Counted from the first letter of the stretch, positions 15,910-26,120 are shown. The stretch: 64,000 nucleotides of DNA from Burkholderia glumae LMG 2196 = ATCC 33617 (GCF_000960995.1 NZ_CP009435.1:1860001-1924000); one strand, 5' to 3'. Numbers and translations: made by a program. The notes: generated by a model from the sequence alone, not told the origin.

Positions 15910-16256
15910 GATCTGCTCCTTGCGTGGTTGGTGAGTGCACCCGGTGGGCGCGTCGGGCGCCGGCCCGATGAACCAGCGCGTGCGCCGATCCTAAGCGCGA
16001 TCGCGCCGGCGATGCATCAAAGCTGCTGATGCATTCGCCAAGAAATCGTGATTGTTCATGCGCCGTGCGGCTCCCTAGTATGGACGTCACGGAGCGGATG
16101 GCGGGCTTCGCTGCCGCGGTGGGCCGTCACGACATGACGCGACGTGTCGGCCCACGCCGGCACCGCGCCCCGCCGCTTGCGCCGGCGTTCCGCGCCGCGT
16201 GCCGGAGCGGCGCGGCGGCCGGAGCCATCGAAACGCTATATTCAGGAGAGCAGAGC
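15910..16256. other. Divergent promoter region between tatA and the bicupin gene
   Basis: A 347-bp region carrying the promoters of tatA (minus) and the oxalate decarboxylase-like gene (plus). A less GC-rich stretch at about 16018-16080 (GCATTCGCCAAGAAATCG, CCCTAGTATGG) may hold the plus promoter. No open frame with good signals lies here; a longer in-frame extension of the bicupin gene was rejected because its real start has a ribosome-binding site and Tat signal. Confidence 0.4.
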
Positions 16257-17513
16257 ATGACCGATTTGAAACGTCGTAGCGTGCTGGTCGGCGCGGCCGC
16301 GGGCGCCGTGGCGCTGGGGGCGGCGGCCGCCGCGAAGGCGGCCGAGTTCGGCAATCCCGACATGCCGGCGCAGGGCGCCATCAACTCGACGCCGATCGCG
16401 ATTTCCGATCCGGGGCCGCAGAGCCCGCAGCTGCGCGGCGCGCTGCCGTCGTTCAGCAATCCGCCCGCCACCGACGTCGGCGGCATGCCGATCCCGTGGG
16501 CCTCGTTCAATCTCGCGCACAAGCGCATCCAGGCAGGCGGCTGGGCACGCGAGGTGACCACCAAGGCGTTCCCGGTGTCGAAGGACATCGCCGGCGTGAA
16601 CATGCGGCTCGGGCCGGGCGGCGTGCGCGAGCTGCACTGGCACCAGCAGGCGGAGTGGGCGATCATGGTGAGCGGCCAGGTGCGCATCACCACCATCGAT
16701 ACCAAGGGCCGCGCCGAGGTGGCCGACGTGCAGAGCGGCGATATCTGGTATTTCCCGCCGGGCCTGCCGCATTCGCTGCAGGGGCTGGGCGACAACGGCG
16801 GCGAATTCGTGCTGGCGTTCGACAACGGCGCGGCCGGTGAATTCAACACGCTGATGCTGTCCGACTGGCTCGCGCATACGCCGCCCGAGATCCTGGCGCA
16901 GAACTTCGGCGTGCCGGCCGAGAAGTTCAAGGAGATTCCGCTCGAGCAGCTGTGGATCTACCAGGGCGCCAAGGCCGGCCCGCTCGCCGCCGACCAGGCC
17001 TACGCGGCCTCGCCGGACGGTCGCCCCGATCATCCGTTCGTGTTCCGCATGAGCGCGATGGCGCCGACCCGCTCGACCGCGGGCGGCGAGGTGCGGATCG
17101 TCGACAGCCACAACTTCCCGGTCTCGAGGACGGTGGCCGCCGCGCTCGTGACGGTCAAGCCGGGCGGCCTGCGCGAGCTGCACTGGCACCCGGACAACGA
17201 CGAATGGCAGTACTTCATCAAGGGCACCGGCCGCATGACGGTGTTCAACACCGGGCCTGCCGCGCAGACCGTCGATTTCAGCCCCGGCGACGTCGGCTAC
17301 GTCGAGAAGAACCTGGGCCACTACATCAAGAACACCGGCAAGGAGGACCTGATGTTCCTCGAGATCTTCAAGTCGGATCACTTCGCGGAGGTCACGCTCT
17401 CGCAGTGGCTGGCCGGCGTGCCGCGCCAGTTGCTGCGCGAGCATCTGCGCGTGGACGACGAGACGCTCGACGCGATCCACGACCTGAAGCGCCGCCGCGA
17501 CGTGATCGCCTGA
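16257..17513 (+). CDS. oxdC: Tat-exported bicupin, oxalate decarboxylase family
   Basis: Oxalate decarboxylases are Mn-dependent bicupins that convert oxalate to formate and CO2. The 418-residue product starts at 16257 behind AGGAG (16244-16248). It opens with a twin-arginine signal (DLKRRSVLVGAAAGAVALG, then AKA), so it is exported folded. Cupin 1 has the metal motif ELHWHQQAEWAIMVSGQ (about residue 126) and cupin 2 has ELHWHPDNDEWQYFIKGTG (about 307). Each contributes the His/Glu ligands for one Mn. The lid loop, SENST in Bacillus OxdC, reads GEFNT here and keeps the proton-donating Glu, favouring decarboxylase over oxidase. mntH follows by 102 bp, probably in one operon. Confidence 0.88.
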   Translation: MTDLKRRSVLVGAAAGAVALGAAAAAKAAEFGNPDMPAQGAINSTPIAISDPGPQSPQLRGALPSFSNPPATDVGGMPIPWASFNLAHKRIQAGGWAREVTTKAFPVSKDIAGVNMRLGPGGVRELHWHQQAEWAIMVSGQVRITTIDTKGRAEVADVQSGDIWYFPPGLPHSLQGLGDNGGEFVLAFDNGAAGEFNTLMLSDWLAHTPPEILAQNFGVPAEKFKEIPLEQLWIYQGAKAGPLAADQAYAASPDGRPDHPFVFRMSAMAPTRSTAGGEVRIVDSHNFPVSRTVAAALVTVKPGGLRELHWHPDNDEWQYFIKGTGRMTVFNTGPAAQTVDFSPGDVGYVEKNLGHYIKNTGKEDLMFLEIFKSDHFAEVTLSQWLAGVPRQLLREHLRVDDETLDAIHDLKRRRDVIA

Positions 17514-17615
17514 GCGCGAACCCGCCGCACGGCGCGCCACCGCATTCGAGGCTGCCGCGCGGCGGATTCGGAATCCCTTGTCGAGACCCGGCCATGCCGG
17601 GAAGAGGCCCTCATC

Positions 17616-18920
17616 ATGCTGATGGCAATCAAACGAACCGCCGGCTATGCCCTGTCCGGCACGGCGACCACCGACACCGTGAGCGCGATGCGCGAGGTGC
17701 TCGACCACCGGCGCCGCGGCGCTCGCGCGCTGCTGTCGTTCGCCGGGCCGGCCGTGATCGCCTCGGTCGGCTACATGGACCCGGGCAACTTCGCCACCAA
17801 CATCCAGGCCGGCTCGACCTACGGCTATGAGCTGCTGTGGGTGGTGCTGCTGTCTTCGCTGGTGGCGATGCTGTTCCAGGCGATGTCGGCCAAGCTCGGC
17901 ATCGTCACCGGGCGCAGCCTCGCCGAACTCTGCCGCGAGGCCTTCCCGAAGCCGCTCGTGATCGGCATGTGGGTCGGCTCCGAGATCGCGGCGATGGCCA
18001 CCGACCTGGCCGAGTTCATGGGCGCCGCGATGGGCATCGCGCTGCTGTTCCATCTCGCGATCGGCTGGGGGCTCGCGATCACGGGCGTGGTCACGATCGG
18101 CATCCTGTCGCTCGACGCGCGCGGCTTCCGCCCGCTCGAGATCGTGATCGCGGCGCTGATCACGGTGATCGGCCTGAGCTACCTGGGCGAACTCGTGATC
18201 GCGCCGCCCGACTGGCACGCCGCGATCTTCCACACCCTCGTGCCGCATCTGCACGGTAGCGAGGCGCTGATGCTGGCCGTGGGCATCGTCGGCGCCACCA
18301 TCATGCCGCACACCATCTATCTGCACTCGGGCCTCACGCAGAACCGCGCGCCGGCCCGCAACGACCAGCAGCGCCGGCGCCTGGTGCGCTTCTCGAACCG
18401 CGAGGTGGCGATCGCGCTCGGCTTCGCCGGCTTCGTGAACCTCGCGATGGTGGCGATGTCGGCCTCGGTGTTTCGCGAGCATGCGCCCGGCATCTCCGAC
18501 ATCACGGCCGCCTATCACACGCTGACGCCCGTGCTCGGCACCGGCGCGGCCGCGCTGTTCCTGGTCTCGCTGCTGGCCTCGGGCATTTCCAGCTCGGTGG
18601 TGGGAACCCTGGCCGGCCAGTCGATCATGCAGGGCTTCGTCGGCATGCGCATGCCGGTGATGGCGCGCCGCCTCGTCACGATGGTGCCGGCGGTGGTGGT
18701 CTGCCTGACCTGCAATCCGATGCGCGCCATGATCGACAGCCAGATCGTGCTGAGCCTGGTCCTGCCGGTGCCGCTCGTCGCGCTGGTGGTGCTGTCGGCG
18801 CGCCGCTCAGTGATGGGTCGATTCGTGGCGGGCCGCGGGTTGCTGGTTGCCGCCGGCCTCGCCACCGGCGTGATCGTGGTCCTGAACGCGATGCTGATCT
18901 GGCAGGCCGTCGTCGCGTAG
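17616..18920 (+). CDS. mntH: Nramp-family divalent metal (Mn2+/Fe2+) transporter
   Basis: MntH is a proton-coupled importer of Mn2+ and Fe2+ in the inner membrane. The 434-residue product has about eleven helices, with the metal-binding DPGNF motif at residues 55-59 and the helix-6 motif GATIMPHTIYLHS (M230-P231-H232). Met, Asp and Asn in these two helices bind the ion. The start is ATG 17616 with a weak purine-rich site upstream; ATG 17622 is possible. It directly follows the Mn-dependent bicupin gene, a plausible enzyme/cofactor-supply pair. Its 3' end overlaps the LysR gene on the other strand by 114 bp. Confidence 0.93.
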   Translation: MLMAIKRTAGYALSGTATTDTVSAMREVLDHRRRGARALLSFAGPAVIASVGYMDPGNFATNIQAGSTYGYELLWVVLLSSLVAMLFQAMSAKLGIVTGRSLAELCREAFPKPLVIGMWVGSEIAAMATDLAEFMGAAMGIALLFHLAIGWGLAITGVVTIGILSLDARGFRPLEIVIAALITVIGLSYLGELVIAPPDWHAAIFHTLVPHLHGSEALMLAVGIVGATIMPHTIYLHSGLTQNRAPARNDQQRRRLVRFSNREVAIALGFAGFVNLAMVAMSASVFREHAPGISDITAAYHTLTPVLGTGAAALFLVSLLASGISSSVVGTLAGQSIMQGFVGMRMPVMARRLVTMVPAVVVCLTCNPMRAMIDSQIVLSLVLPVPLVALVVLSARRSVMGRFVAGRGLLVAAGLATGVIVVLNAMLIWQAVVA

Positions 18921-19946
18921 CAGCGCGCGCGTGCGCAGCGCCACCTCGAGCCCGGCGCTGCCGGCGACCATCGGCCGAGCAGACGGAGCAGCGAGCGGCT
19001 GGCGCTGACGATCCATGCCCGTATGTAGCTTGTCGATTCCCGTGAAATGCGCGAGCCGCGCGCCGCCCTCGGCCAGAAGGAATTGCCGGAAGCGCAGCGC
19101 GGCCGGCGGCAGGTGCCGATCGGCGCGATGCACCACGCGCCAGCAGCGCCGCAGCGGAAAGCCCTGCACGTCGAGGATCGCCAGCAGGCCCGCGCGCAGC
19201 TCCGACTGAACGGTCTGGACGGGCAGGCAGCCGATGCCCATGCCGGCCATCACCGATTGCTTGATGGCCTCGGCGCAGCCGATCTCCATGAAGCGCGGCG
19301 CGAACGGCTGGCCGCGGAACGCGTCGTCGGCGGCGCTGCGCGTGTCGGTGCCGGCCTCCCTGACGAGCAGGCATTCGCCGGCGATGCGCTCGGACGGGAT
19401 GTCGTGCGCACCGGCCAGCGGATGGACGGGCGAGGCGACCAGCACGAACGGGTTCGGCGCGAAGGCGTCGGCGACGATCGCGGTGTCCTCCGGCGCGTGG
19501 ACCAGGATCGCGAGATCGATGCCGTCGTTGCGCAGCAGGGCGATCAGCTGGTCGCGGCTGCGCACCGTCATGTTGAGCTCGAAGCCCGTCTCGCCCTGCA
19601 TGAACGCACCGATCAGGTGCGGAAAGAAATAGCTGCCGGAGGTGATGAGCCCGACGCGCATCTGCTCGCCGCCGCCGATCCTGAGCGTGGCCAGCGATTG
19701 TTCGGCGGCTTTCAAATCGGCAAGGATCACCCTGCTGTGACGTAACAGCAGCTGGCCCGCCTCGGTCAGCGAGATCCGCCTGCCGGCATGGCTGAACAGC
19801 GACACGCCCGCCTGGTCCTCCATCTGCTTGATCTGCATCGAGACGGCGGGCTGGGTCAGGTGCAGGTCCTCGGCCGCGCGCGAGAAGCTCAAGTTGCGTG
19901 CAACACTTTCGAAAGTCTTGAGTTGGCGAATTGTTATATTTTTCAT
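18807..19946 (-). CDS. LysR-family transcriptional regulator
   Basis: A 379-residue regulator with an N-terminal winged HTH (MKNITIRQLKTFESVARNLS, then SRAAEDLHLTQPAVSMQIKQ) and a CbbR-like periplasmic-binding-type effector domain (about 90-295). The start at 19946 opens exactly at the HTH. A much longer upstream frame has no coding character and was rejected. Typical relatives end at about 300-310 residues. Here the frame continues about 80 residues in low-complexity sequence that is antisense to the end of mntH, so a stop codon may have been lost. Its targets are unknown; the neighbouring oxdC-mntH pair is a candidate. Confidence 0.85.
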   Translation of the reverse strand: MKNITIRQLKTFESVARNLSFSRAAEDLHLTQPAVSMQIKQMEDQAGVSLFSHAGRRISLTEAGQLLLRHSRVILADLKAAEQSLATLRIGGGEQMRVGLITSGSYFFPHLIGAFMQGETGFELNMTVRSRDQLIALLRNDGIDLAILVHAPEDTAIVADAFAPNPFVLVASPVHPLAGAHDIPSERIAGECLLVREAGTDTRSAADDAFRGQPFAPRFMEIGCAEAIKQSVMAGMGIGCLPVQTVQSELRAGLLAILDVQGFPLRRCWRVVHRADRHLPPAALRFRQFLLAEGGARLAHFTGIDKLHTGMDRQRQPLAAPSARPMVAGSAGLEVALRTRALLRDDGLPDQHRVQDHDHAGGEAGGNQQPAARHESTHH

Positions 19947-20813
19947 AAGAGGCCGTGTCTCCAATGAGAAGGTGTTAACGCGTCCTTGAATGAAACCGGG
20001 TAACTCGTTCGCAGTGTAGTCCGAAGCGTGCCGGCATGGATCGCCGAGAAAACATGGGATATCCGCAAATTGCCTTCCGCTGTACGGCATTCGGAAAATC
20101 GCGAATGGATACGAAGTAAAACATTGAATAGGGCGCGCCAGCGTATTGGAGTCGCGCCTGAAAATGATTGGAAAAATAGTCGGAAAAAGTGCCCGGGCGT
20201 AGCCGAGGCCACGCATCGCACGATTCGTCTGCGCCCCGGCAGCCGTGGCCGCAGGCGAGCGGCGCGCATGTCCGAGTGGAGCGCGGAGCGACGCGGATCG
20301 TCGCCCGTCATCGCGAGGCCGAAGTCTGTCTTTCAGGGCGTCTTGCCGCTGCGCGGCGCGCACGTCACCGCAAGCCTTGCCGGTGGCAATCCGCGAGGAT
20401 TGCGATGGCTTTGCCCGCCGGTCGGAGCGGCGGCGGGGGGCAGGACATGAAGGCTGCCGGCGGTGGTCGAACAGCCTGCGAGCCGATGTCGCTCGTGCGG
20501 CTGGGGCGCTTCCTGCGCGGTGGGTTCACGAGGCACCAGGAAAAGGGGCCGCCGATGGCCGCTGCGAATGGAGAGTGGAGCATGCGCGCGCGTGGACGCG
20601 TTCGATCGCGCCGACTCGAGCTACGCGGGGCCGCACAGCCGCAGCGGCGTGCGCGCGGGGCCGCAAGGCAAGGCGCGCGGCCGATCACGGCGTCGGCCTG
20701 CCGATCGCGTCGGCCAGGCGCGGCCGTCGAGCGCGCTCCGTCTGCCTGCCGTCGTCCGTCAGCCGGGCGGATTCCGCGAGGCCGCGGCAGACGGCCGGGT
20801 CGCAAGGAGAGGG
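19947..20813. other. 867-bp interval without a supported gene
   Basis: This lies between the LysR start and the ribE stop. The first 230 bp are relatively AT-rich and should contain the LysR promoter (ATTCAAGGACGC leader region, TATATTTTTC near the start). The remaining part is GC-rich, with several overlapping open frames on both strands, none with a ribosome-binding site or recognisable protein. It may be the remains of a lost gene. Confidence 0.4.
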
Positions 20814-21449
20814 TTACTGCAACGGGCTGGCGGCATCCCGAGACGCCCCGAGCATCCGCTCCACATACCGCGCGATCATGTCGATCTCGAGATTGACTTT
20901 CACTCCCGGCTTCAGATGGCGCAGCGTCGTCATCTGCACCGTGTGCGGAATCAGATTGATCGAGAATTCGCAGCCGTCCTCGCGATCGGCGACCGCGTTC
21001 ACCGTCAGGCTCACCCCGTTGACCGTGATCGAGCCTTTATGGGCGAGATACTTGCCGAGTGCCTTCGGCGCCAGCACGCGCAGTTCGTGCGACTCGCCCA
21101 CCGGCGCGAAATGCGTGACCGTGCCGAGCCCGTCCACGTGCCCCGAGACGATATGGCCGCCGAGCCGGTCGTGCGCGCGTAGCGCCTTCTCCAGATTCAC
21201 CTCGCCCGGCTCGGTCAGCCCCACGGTGCGGTTCAGGCTCTCGCGCGACACGTCGACGGTGAAGGTCTGCGCCGTCTTCTCGATCGCCGTCATGCAGGCG
21301 CCCTGGATCGCGATGCTGTCGCCGAGCGCGACGTCGTCGAGATCGAGGCCGCCGGCGTGGACGACGAGGCGCACGCCGGCATCGGCGCCGTTGCCGAGCG
21401 GGGCGATGGTTTCAATGCGGCCGACAGCCGCGACGATTCCGGTAAACAT
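20814..21449 (-). CDS. ribE: Riboflavin synthase alpha chain
   Basis: Riboflavin synthase dismutates two molecules of 6,7-dimethyl-8-ribityllumazine to riboflavin and aminopyrimidine. The 211-residue product has the two tandem lumazine-binding repeats. The first starts MFTGIVAAVGRIETI with SIAIQGACMTA. The second contains GHIVSGHVDGLGTV and ITVNGVSLTVNAV. It lies 26 bp downstream of ribD on the same strand, forming a second riboflavin locus separate from ribBX-ribH. Confidence 0.95.
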   Translation of the reverse strand: MFTGIVAAVGRIETIAPLGNGADAGVRLVVHAGGLDLDDVALGDSIAIQGACMTAIEKTAQTFTVDVSRESLNRTVGLTEPGEVNLEKALRAHDRLGGHIVSGHVDGLGTVTHFAPVGESHELRVLAPKALGKYLAHKGSITVNGVSLTVNAVADREDGCEFSINLIPHTVQMTTLRHLKPGVKVNLEIDMIARYVERMLGASRDAASPLQ

Positions 21450-21475
21450 CGTGTGAATTCCGTGGACGAGAAGAA

Positions 21476-22594
21476 TCAGGAGGCCGGCGCGCCGGCCAGC
21501 CGCGCGAGCACGCGCAGGTCGTCGCCGATCCGGTCGATCGAGTGGTACTGCAGCACCGTGCGCTGGGCCAGCGTGGGCGGCGTCGCGATATTGAACATGC
21601 CGGCCGCCTCGGGGCCGAGCAGGGTGGGCGCCAGATAGACGAGCAGCTCGTCCACGCAGCCCTCGCGCAGCAGCGAGCCGTTCAGCTTGTGCCCGGCCTC
21701 CACGTGCAGTTCGTTGATGCCGTGCCTGCCGAGCGCGGCGAGCATGGCGGGCAGGTCGACCTTGCCGTTCGCGTCGGCGAGCGGGATCACCTCGGCGCCG
21801 CGATCGCGCAGCGCGGCGGCACGGGCCTCGCTGGCGGCGTCGAGCCTGCCGCAGAACACGAGGATCGGCGCGCCGGCCAGCAGCTTCGCGTCGAGCGGCA
21901 GGTCGAGGCGGCTGTCCACCAGCACGCGCAGCGGCTGGCGCGGCGTGTCGATGTCGCGCACGGTCAGCCGCGGATCGTCCTCGAGCACGGTGCCGATGCC
22001 GGTCAGGATCGCGCAGGCGCGTGCGCGCCACGCGTGGCCGTCGCGGCGCGCGGCCTCGCCGGTGATCCACTGGCTCTCGCCGGTGGGCAGCGCGGTGCGG
22101 CCGTCGAGCGAGGCGGCGATCTTCATTCGCAGCCACGGGCGGCCACGCGTCATGCGCGAGACGAAGCCGATGTTCATCTCGTGCGCTTCCTGGGCGAGCA
22201 GCCCGCAGCGCACCTCGATGCCGGCGTCGCGCAGCATCGCGAGGCCGCGCCCGGAGACGGCCGGATTCGGATCCTCCATCGCGGCGATCACCCTGGCTAC
22301 GCGCGCGTCGATCAGCCCCTGCGCGCACGGCGGCGTGCGGCCGAAGTGGCTGCACGGCTCGAGCGTGACGTAGACGGTTGCGCCACGCAGGTCGTGGCCG
22401 CGCGAGCGCGCGTCCTTCATGGCCTGCACCTCGGCGTGATCCTGCCCGGCCGGTTGCGTGTAGCCCTCGCCGATCACCACGCCGTCCTTCACGATCACGC
22501 AGCCGACCCGCGGATTCGGCGTGGTCGTATACATCCCGCGCGACGACAGGTCGAGCGCGCGTTGCATGTGCGCGAAATCGGTATCCGAGAACAT
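21476..22594 (-). CDS. ribD: Bifunctional pyrimidine deaminase/reductase RibD
   Basis: RibD deaminates diaminohydroxyphosphoribosylaminopyrimidine and then reduces the ribosyl side chain with NADPH. The 372-residue product has an N-terminal CDA-type deaminase (1-145) with the zinc ligands H53 in DHAEV (catalytic Glu55) and C81/C90 in LEPCSHFGRTPPC. The C-terminal reductase (about 150-365) has KIAASLDGRTALPTGESQWI and TGIGTVLEDDPRLTVR. It is followed by ribE and preceded, 18 bp upstream, by hemL on the same strand. Confidence 0.96.
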   Translation of the reverse strand: MFSDTDFAHMQRALDLSSRGMYTTTPNPRVGCVIVKDGVVIGEGYTQPAGQDHAEVQAMKDARSRGHDLRGATVYVTLEPCSHFGRTPPCAQGLIDARVARVIAAMEDPNPAVSGRGLAMLRDAGIEVRCGLLAQEAHEMNIGFVSRMTRGRPWLRMKIAASLDGRTALPTGESQWITGEAARRDGHAWRARACAILTGIGTVLEDDPRLTVRDIDTPRQPLRVLVDSRLDLPLDAKLLAGAPILVFCGRLDAASEARAAALRDRGAEVIPLADANGKVDLPAMLAALGRHGINELHVEAGHKLNGSLLREGCVDELLVYLAPTLLGPEAAGMFNIATPPTLAQRTVLQYHSIDRIGDDLRVLARLAGAPAS

Positions 22595-22612
22595 CCGGTG
22601 CTCCGTGGTAGG

Positions 22613-23896
<1,284 letters not shown>

Positions 23897-24070
23897 GGAT
23901 AAGGACCCGCGGTGAGAGGCGGCGGCCGGGCGGGGCGCGACGACCGCCGCGTCGTCCCAGCCGCGAACGCACGAAACCGTGCGAACACAATGGGCAGATT
24001 GTACCGAAGAGTGGCGCGGCGGGTCGCCGGCCGGGGCGGGGCGCCAGCGCGCGCGGGCGTGTTCGGCCCG

Positions 24071-24526
24071 CTACAGCGGCGGGGGCTTGCGCCGGCCGGT
24101 CAGTTCGGCCCAGCGCTTTTCCAGTGCGCCCTCGGCCACCGGCTTGATCGAGATGCCGGAGGTCTGCGCGTCCCAGGTCTGCACCGAGAACGGATGCACG
24201 CGCAGCGCGTCGCGCGGGATCACGGTCTCGGCGTGGCCGTCCACGAGCCAGTCGTAGACGAAGTCGATGCAGAGCCGGTAGCCGCGCTTCGTGCCGGCGT
24301 CGGCGACCTCGTAGGGCGCGCGCGTCACGTAGCCGGAGCCGAACACGCCCCTGGGCTCCTGGGCGACGCGGTGCAGGAACACGCGATCGCCGGGCAGGAT
24401 GCTGCGCGAGAAACCGCAGCCCCAGACGTCGCGCACGGCCTCGCCGGCGCGCACGCGCGCGGCGAGTTCGGGCAACTCGGGCCACGGCCATTTCCGGGGG
24501 CTCCAGATCAGCAGGAAGGCGGTCAT
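24071..24526 (-). CDS. EVE/PUA-like domain protein (stand-alone)
   Basis: This 151-residue protein begins MTAFLLIWSPRKWPWPELPE. It contains WGCGFSRSILPGDRVFLHRV, EPRGVFGSGYVTRAPYEV, a YRLCIDFVYDWLVD strand and WDAQTSGISIKP. The F/L-L-x-W-x-P-x-x-W, S-x-x-I-x-P-G-D-R and Q-x-S-G-I-x-I pattern resembles the PUA/EVE-like N-terminal domain of HNH and McrBC-type endonucleases, which may read modified DNA bases. No nuclease domain is attached. The start at 24526 matches the family's N-terminus; a long upstream frame was rejected. The function is unknown. Confidence 0.7.
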   Translation of the reverse strand: MTAFLLIWSPRKWPWPELPELAARVRAGEAVRDVWGCGFSRSILPGDRVFLHRVAQEPRGVFGSGYVTRAPYEVADAGTKRGYRLCIDFVYDWLVDGHAETVIPRDALRVHPFSVQTWDAQTSGISIKPVAEGALEKRWAELTGRRKPPPL

Positions 24527-24806
24527 GTCGGTCGGGTCAACGGGGTTCTCGGGCGGGGGGCGCGAATTCGGGGGCAGCGCCTGCGCGAGCTTACCCGATC
24601 GCCGCCGGCGCCGCGTCGATGCGCGTGCACCGGCCCGGCGGCGGGGCCGGACGAACGATTTCGGACAAGCGCGTACAATTACCGCTTTGCGGCGGCCGTC
24701 CGGCCGCCCGTCCCGCCCGAGCCGGGCCGCGCCGAATCGCGTCGAACCGCCTCGCGGCGAAGCGAGCCGAAGCGGGCGAAGTCCCGGCCGCTCCCGAGAA
24801 TTTCCC

Positions 24807-26021
24807 ATGTCGAATCTGGTACGGCGCCGGCCCGACGCCCGGCTCATCCTGTTGCTCGGCGCGCTCGCCGCCTGTGGTCCGATCGGCACCGACATGTACC
24901 TGCCGAGCATGCCGTCGGTGGCCGAGAGCCTCGGCACCAGCGCGGCGGCCGTGCAATGGACGCTCACCAGCTTCATTGCGGGCTTCTCGCTCGGCATGCT
25001 GCTGTACGGCCCGCTGTCCGACGCGCTCGGGCGCCGGCCGGTGCTGCTCGGCGGCATCGTGCTGTTCACGGTGGCGGGCGTCGGCTGCTTCGTGGCGCCG
25101 AGCATCGGCGCGCTGATCGTGCTGCGCTTCCTGCAGGCGCTCGGCGCGGGCGCGGCCTCGGTGTTGTCGCGCGCCATCGCGCGCGACGCGCACGAACCGG
25201 CCGACGCGGCCCGCGTGCTGTCGATGGTGGCCATCGTCACCTCGGTCGGCCCGCTGCTCGCGCCGCTGCTGGGCGGGCAGATCCTGCGCTTCGCCGGCTG
25301 GCGCACGGTGTTCGTGGTGCTGGCGGTGTTCGGCCTCGGCTGCGCGATCGCCGCGTTCCTGAAGGTGCCGGAGACCTGGCCTAAGGAGCGGCGCCGGTCT
25401 TCGGCGATCCTGGGCTCGTTCGCGTCCTACGGGCGCATCATCGGCGATCCGGTGGCCTGGGGGCACATGCTCTGCGGCGGCATGGCGTTCGCCTCGATGA
25501 TCACGTACATCACCGCCACGCCGTTCGTCTACATCGAGTATTTCCACGTCTCGGCGCAGCACTACGGCCTGCTGTTCGGCCTGAACATCATCGGCATCAT
25601 CATCGGCAACTTCATCAACACGCGCGTGGTCGGCCGGCTCGGCTCGCTGCGGCTGATCTCGGCGGCCTCGCTGGTGAGCAGCATCGCCTCGTTCGCGGTG
25701 GCGTTCTTCGCGCTGACGGGGATCGGCGGGCTCTGGTCGATCGTCGCGGGGCTGTTCTTCGTGGTCGGCGTGATCGGCCTGCTGTCGGCCAACTGCTCGA
25801 CCGATCTGATGCACCGCTATCCCCACAACGCGGGGGCCGCGGCCGCCGTGTTCGGGGCGATGCAGCTCGGGCTGGGCGCCGTGGCGAGCGCGGTGGTGGG
25901 GCTGCTGGCCGACGGCACGCCGTTCGGCATGGGCGTGACCATCGCGATCACGGGCGCGCTGTGCCTGATGGGCCGCAGGCTCGTGCTGCGCTGGCACGGC
26001 CGGCCGGTGCGCGGCGACTGA
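24807..26021 (+). CDS. Bcr/CflA family multidrug efflux MFS transporter
   Basis: A 404-residue, 12-helix major facilitator with the Bcr/CflA signature near helix 1 (GPIGTDMYLPSMPSVAESL). It has the MFS motif-A loop GPLSDALGRRPVLLGGI, helix-4 RFLQALGAGAASVLSRAI and the antiporter motif region VTSVGPLLAPLLGG. Relatives export bicyclomycin, chloramphenicol or other compounds by proton antiport; the substrate here is unknown. The start ATG at 24807 begins the conserved N-terminus. Upstream in-frame sequence belongs to the divergent promoter region. A GC-rich hairpin follows the gene. Confidence 0.9.
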   Translation: MSNLVRRRPDARLILLLGALAACGPIGTDMYLPSMPSVAESLGTSAAAVQWTLTSFIAGFSLGMLLYGPLSDALGRRPVLLGGIVLFTVAGVGCFVAPSIGALIVLRFLQALGAGAASVLSRAIARDAHEPADAARVLSMVAIVTSVGPLLAPLLGGQILRFAGWRTVFVVLAVFGLGCAIAAFLKVPETWPKERRRSSAILGSFASYGRIIGDPVAWGHMLCGGMAFASMITYITATPFVYIEYFHVSAQHYGLLFGLNIIGIIIGNFINTRVVGRLGSLRLISAASLVSSIASFAVAFFALTGIGGLWSIVAGLFFVVGVIGLLSANCSTDLMHRYPHNAGAAAAVFGAMQLGLGAVASAVVGLLADGTPFGMGVTIAITGALCLMGRRLVLRWHGRPVRGD

Positions 26022-26090
26022 GGCCGCGCACCGCGGGACGCACGGGAAGGCGCCCGCGGCCGAAGCCGCAAGGCGAAGCGCGAAACGACA

Positions 26091-26120
26091 CCGGGCCGGC
26101 GCCCGAAAGCGCCGGCCCGG
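26091..26120 (+). terminator. GC-rich terminator-like hairpin after the Bcr/CflA gene
   Basis: CCGGGCCGGCGC (26091-26102), loop CCGAAA, and GCGCCGGCCCGG (26109-26120) form a 12-bp perfect stem. It is followed by CTTGTCTT, a weak T-rich tail, between convergent genes. Confidence 0.6.

Noticed and set aside
16242..18518. 758-codon minus-strand frame opposite the bicupin and mntH
   Set aside because: Antisense shadow with His/Arg/Asp-rich nonsense sequence; the plus-strand genes have signal peptide, metal motifs and membrane helices.
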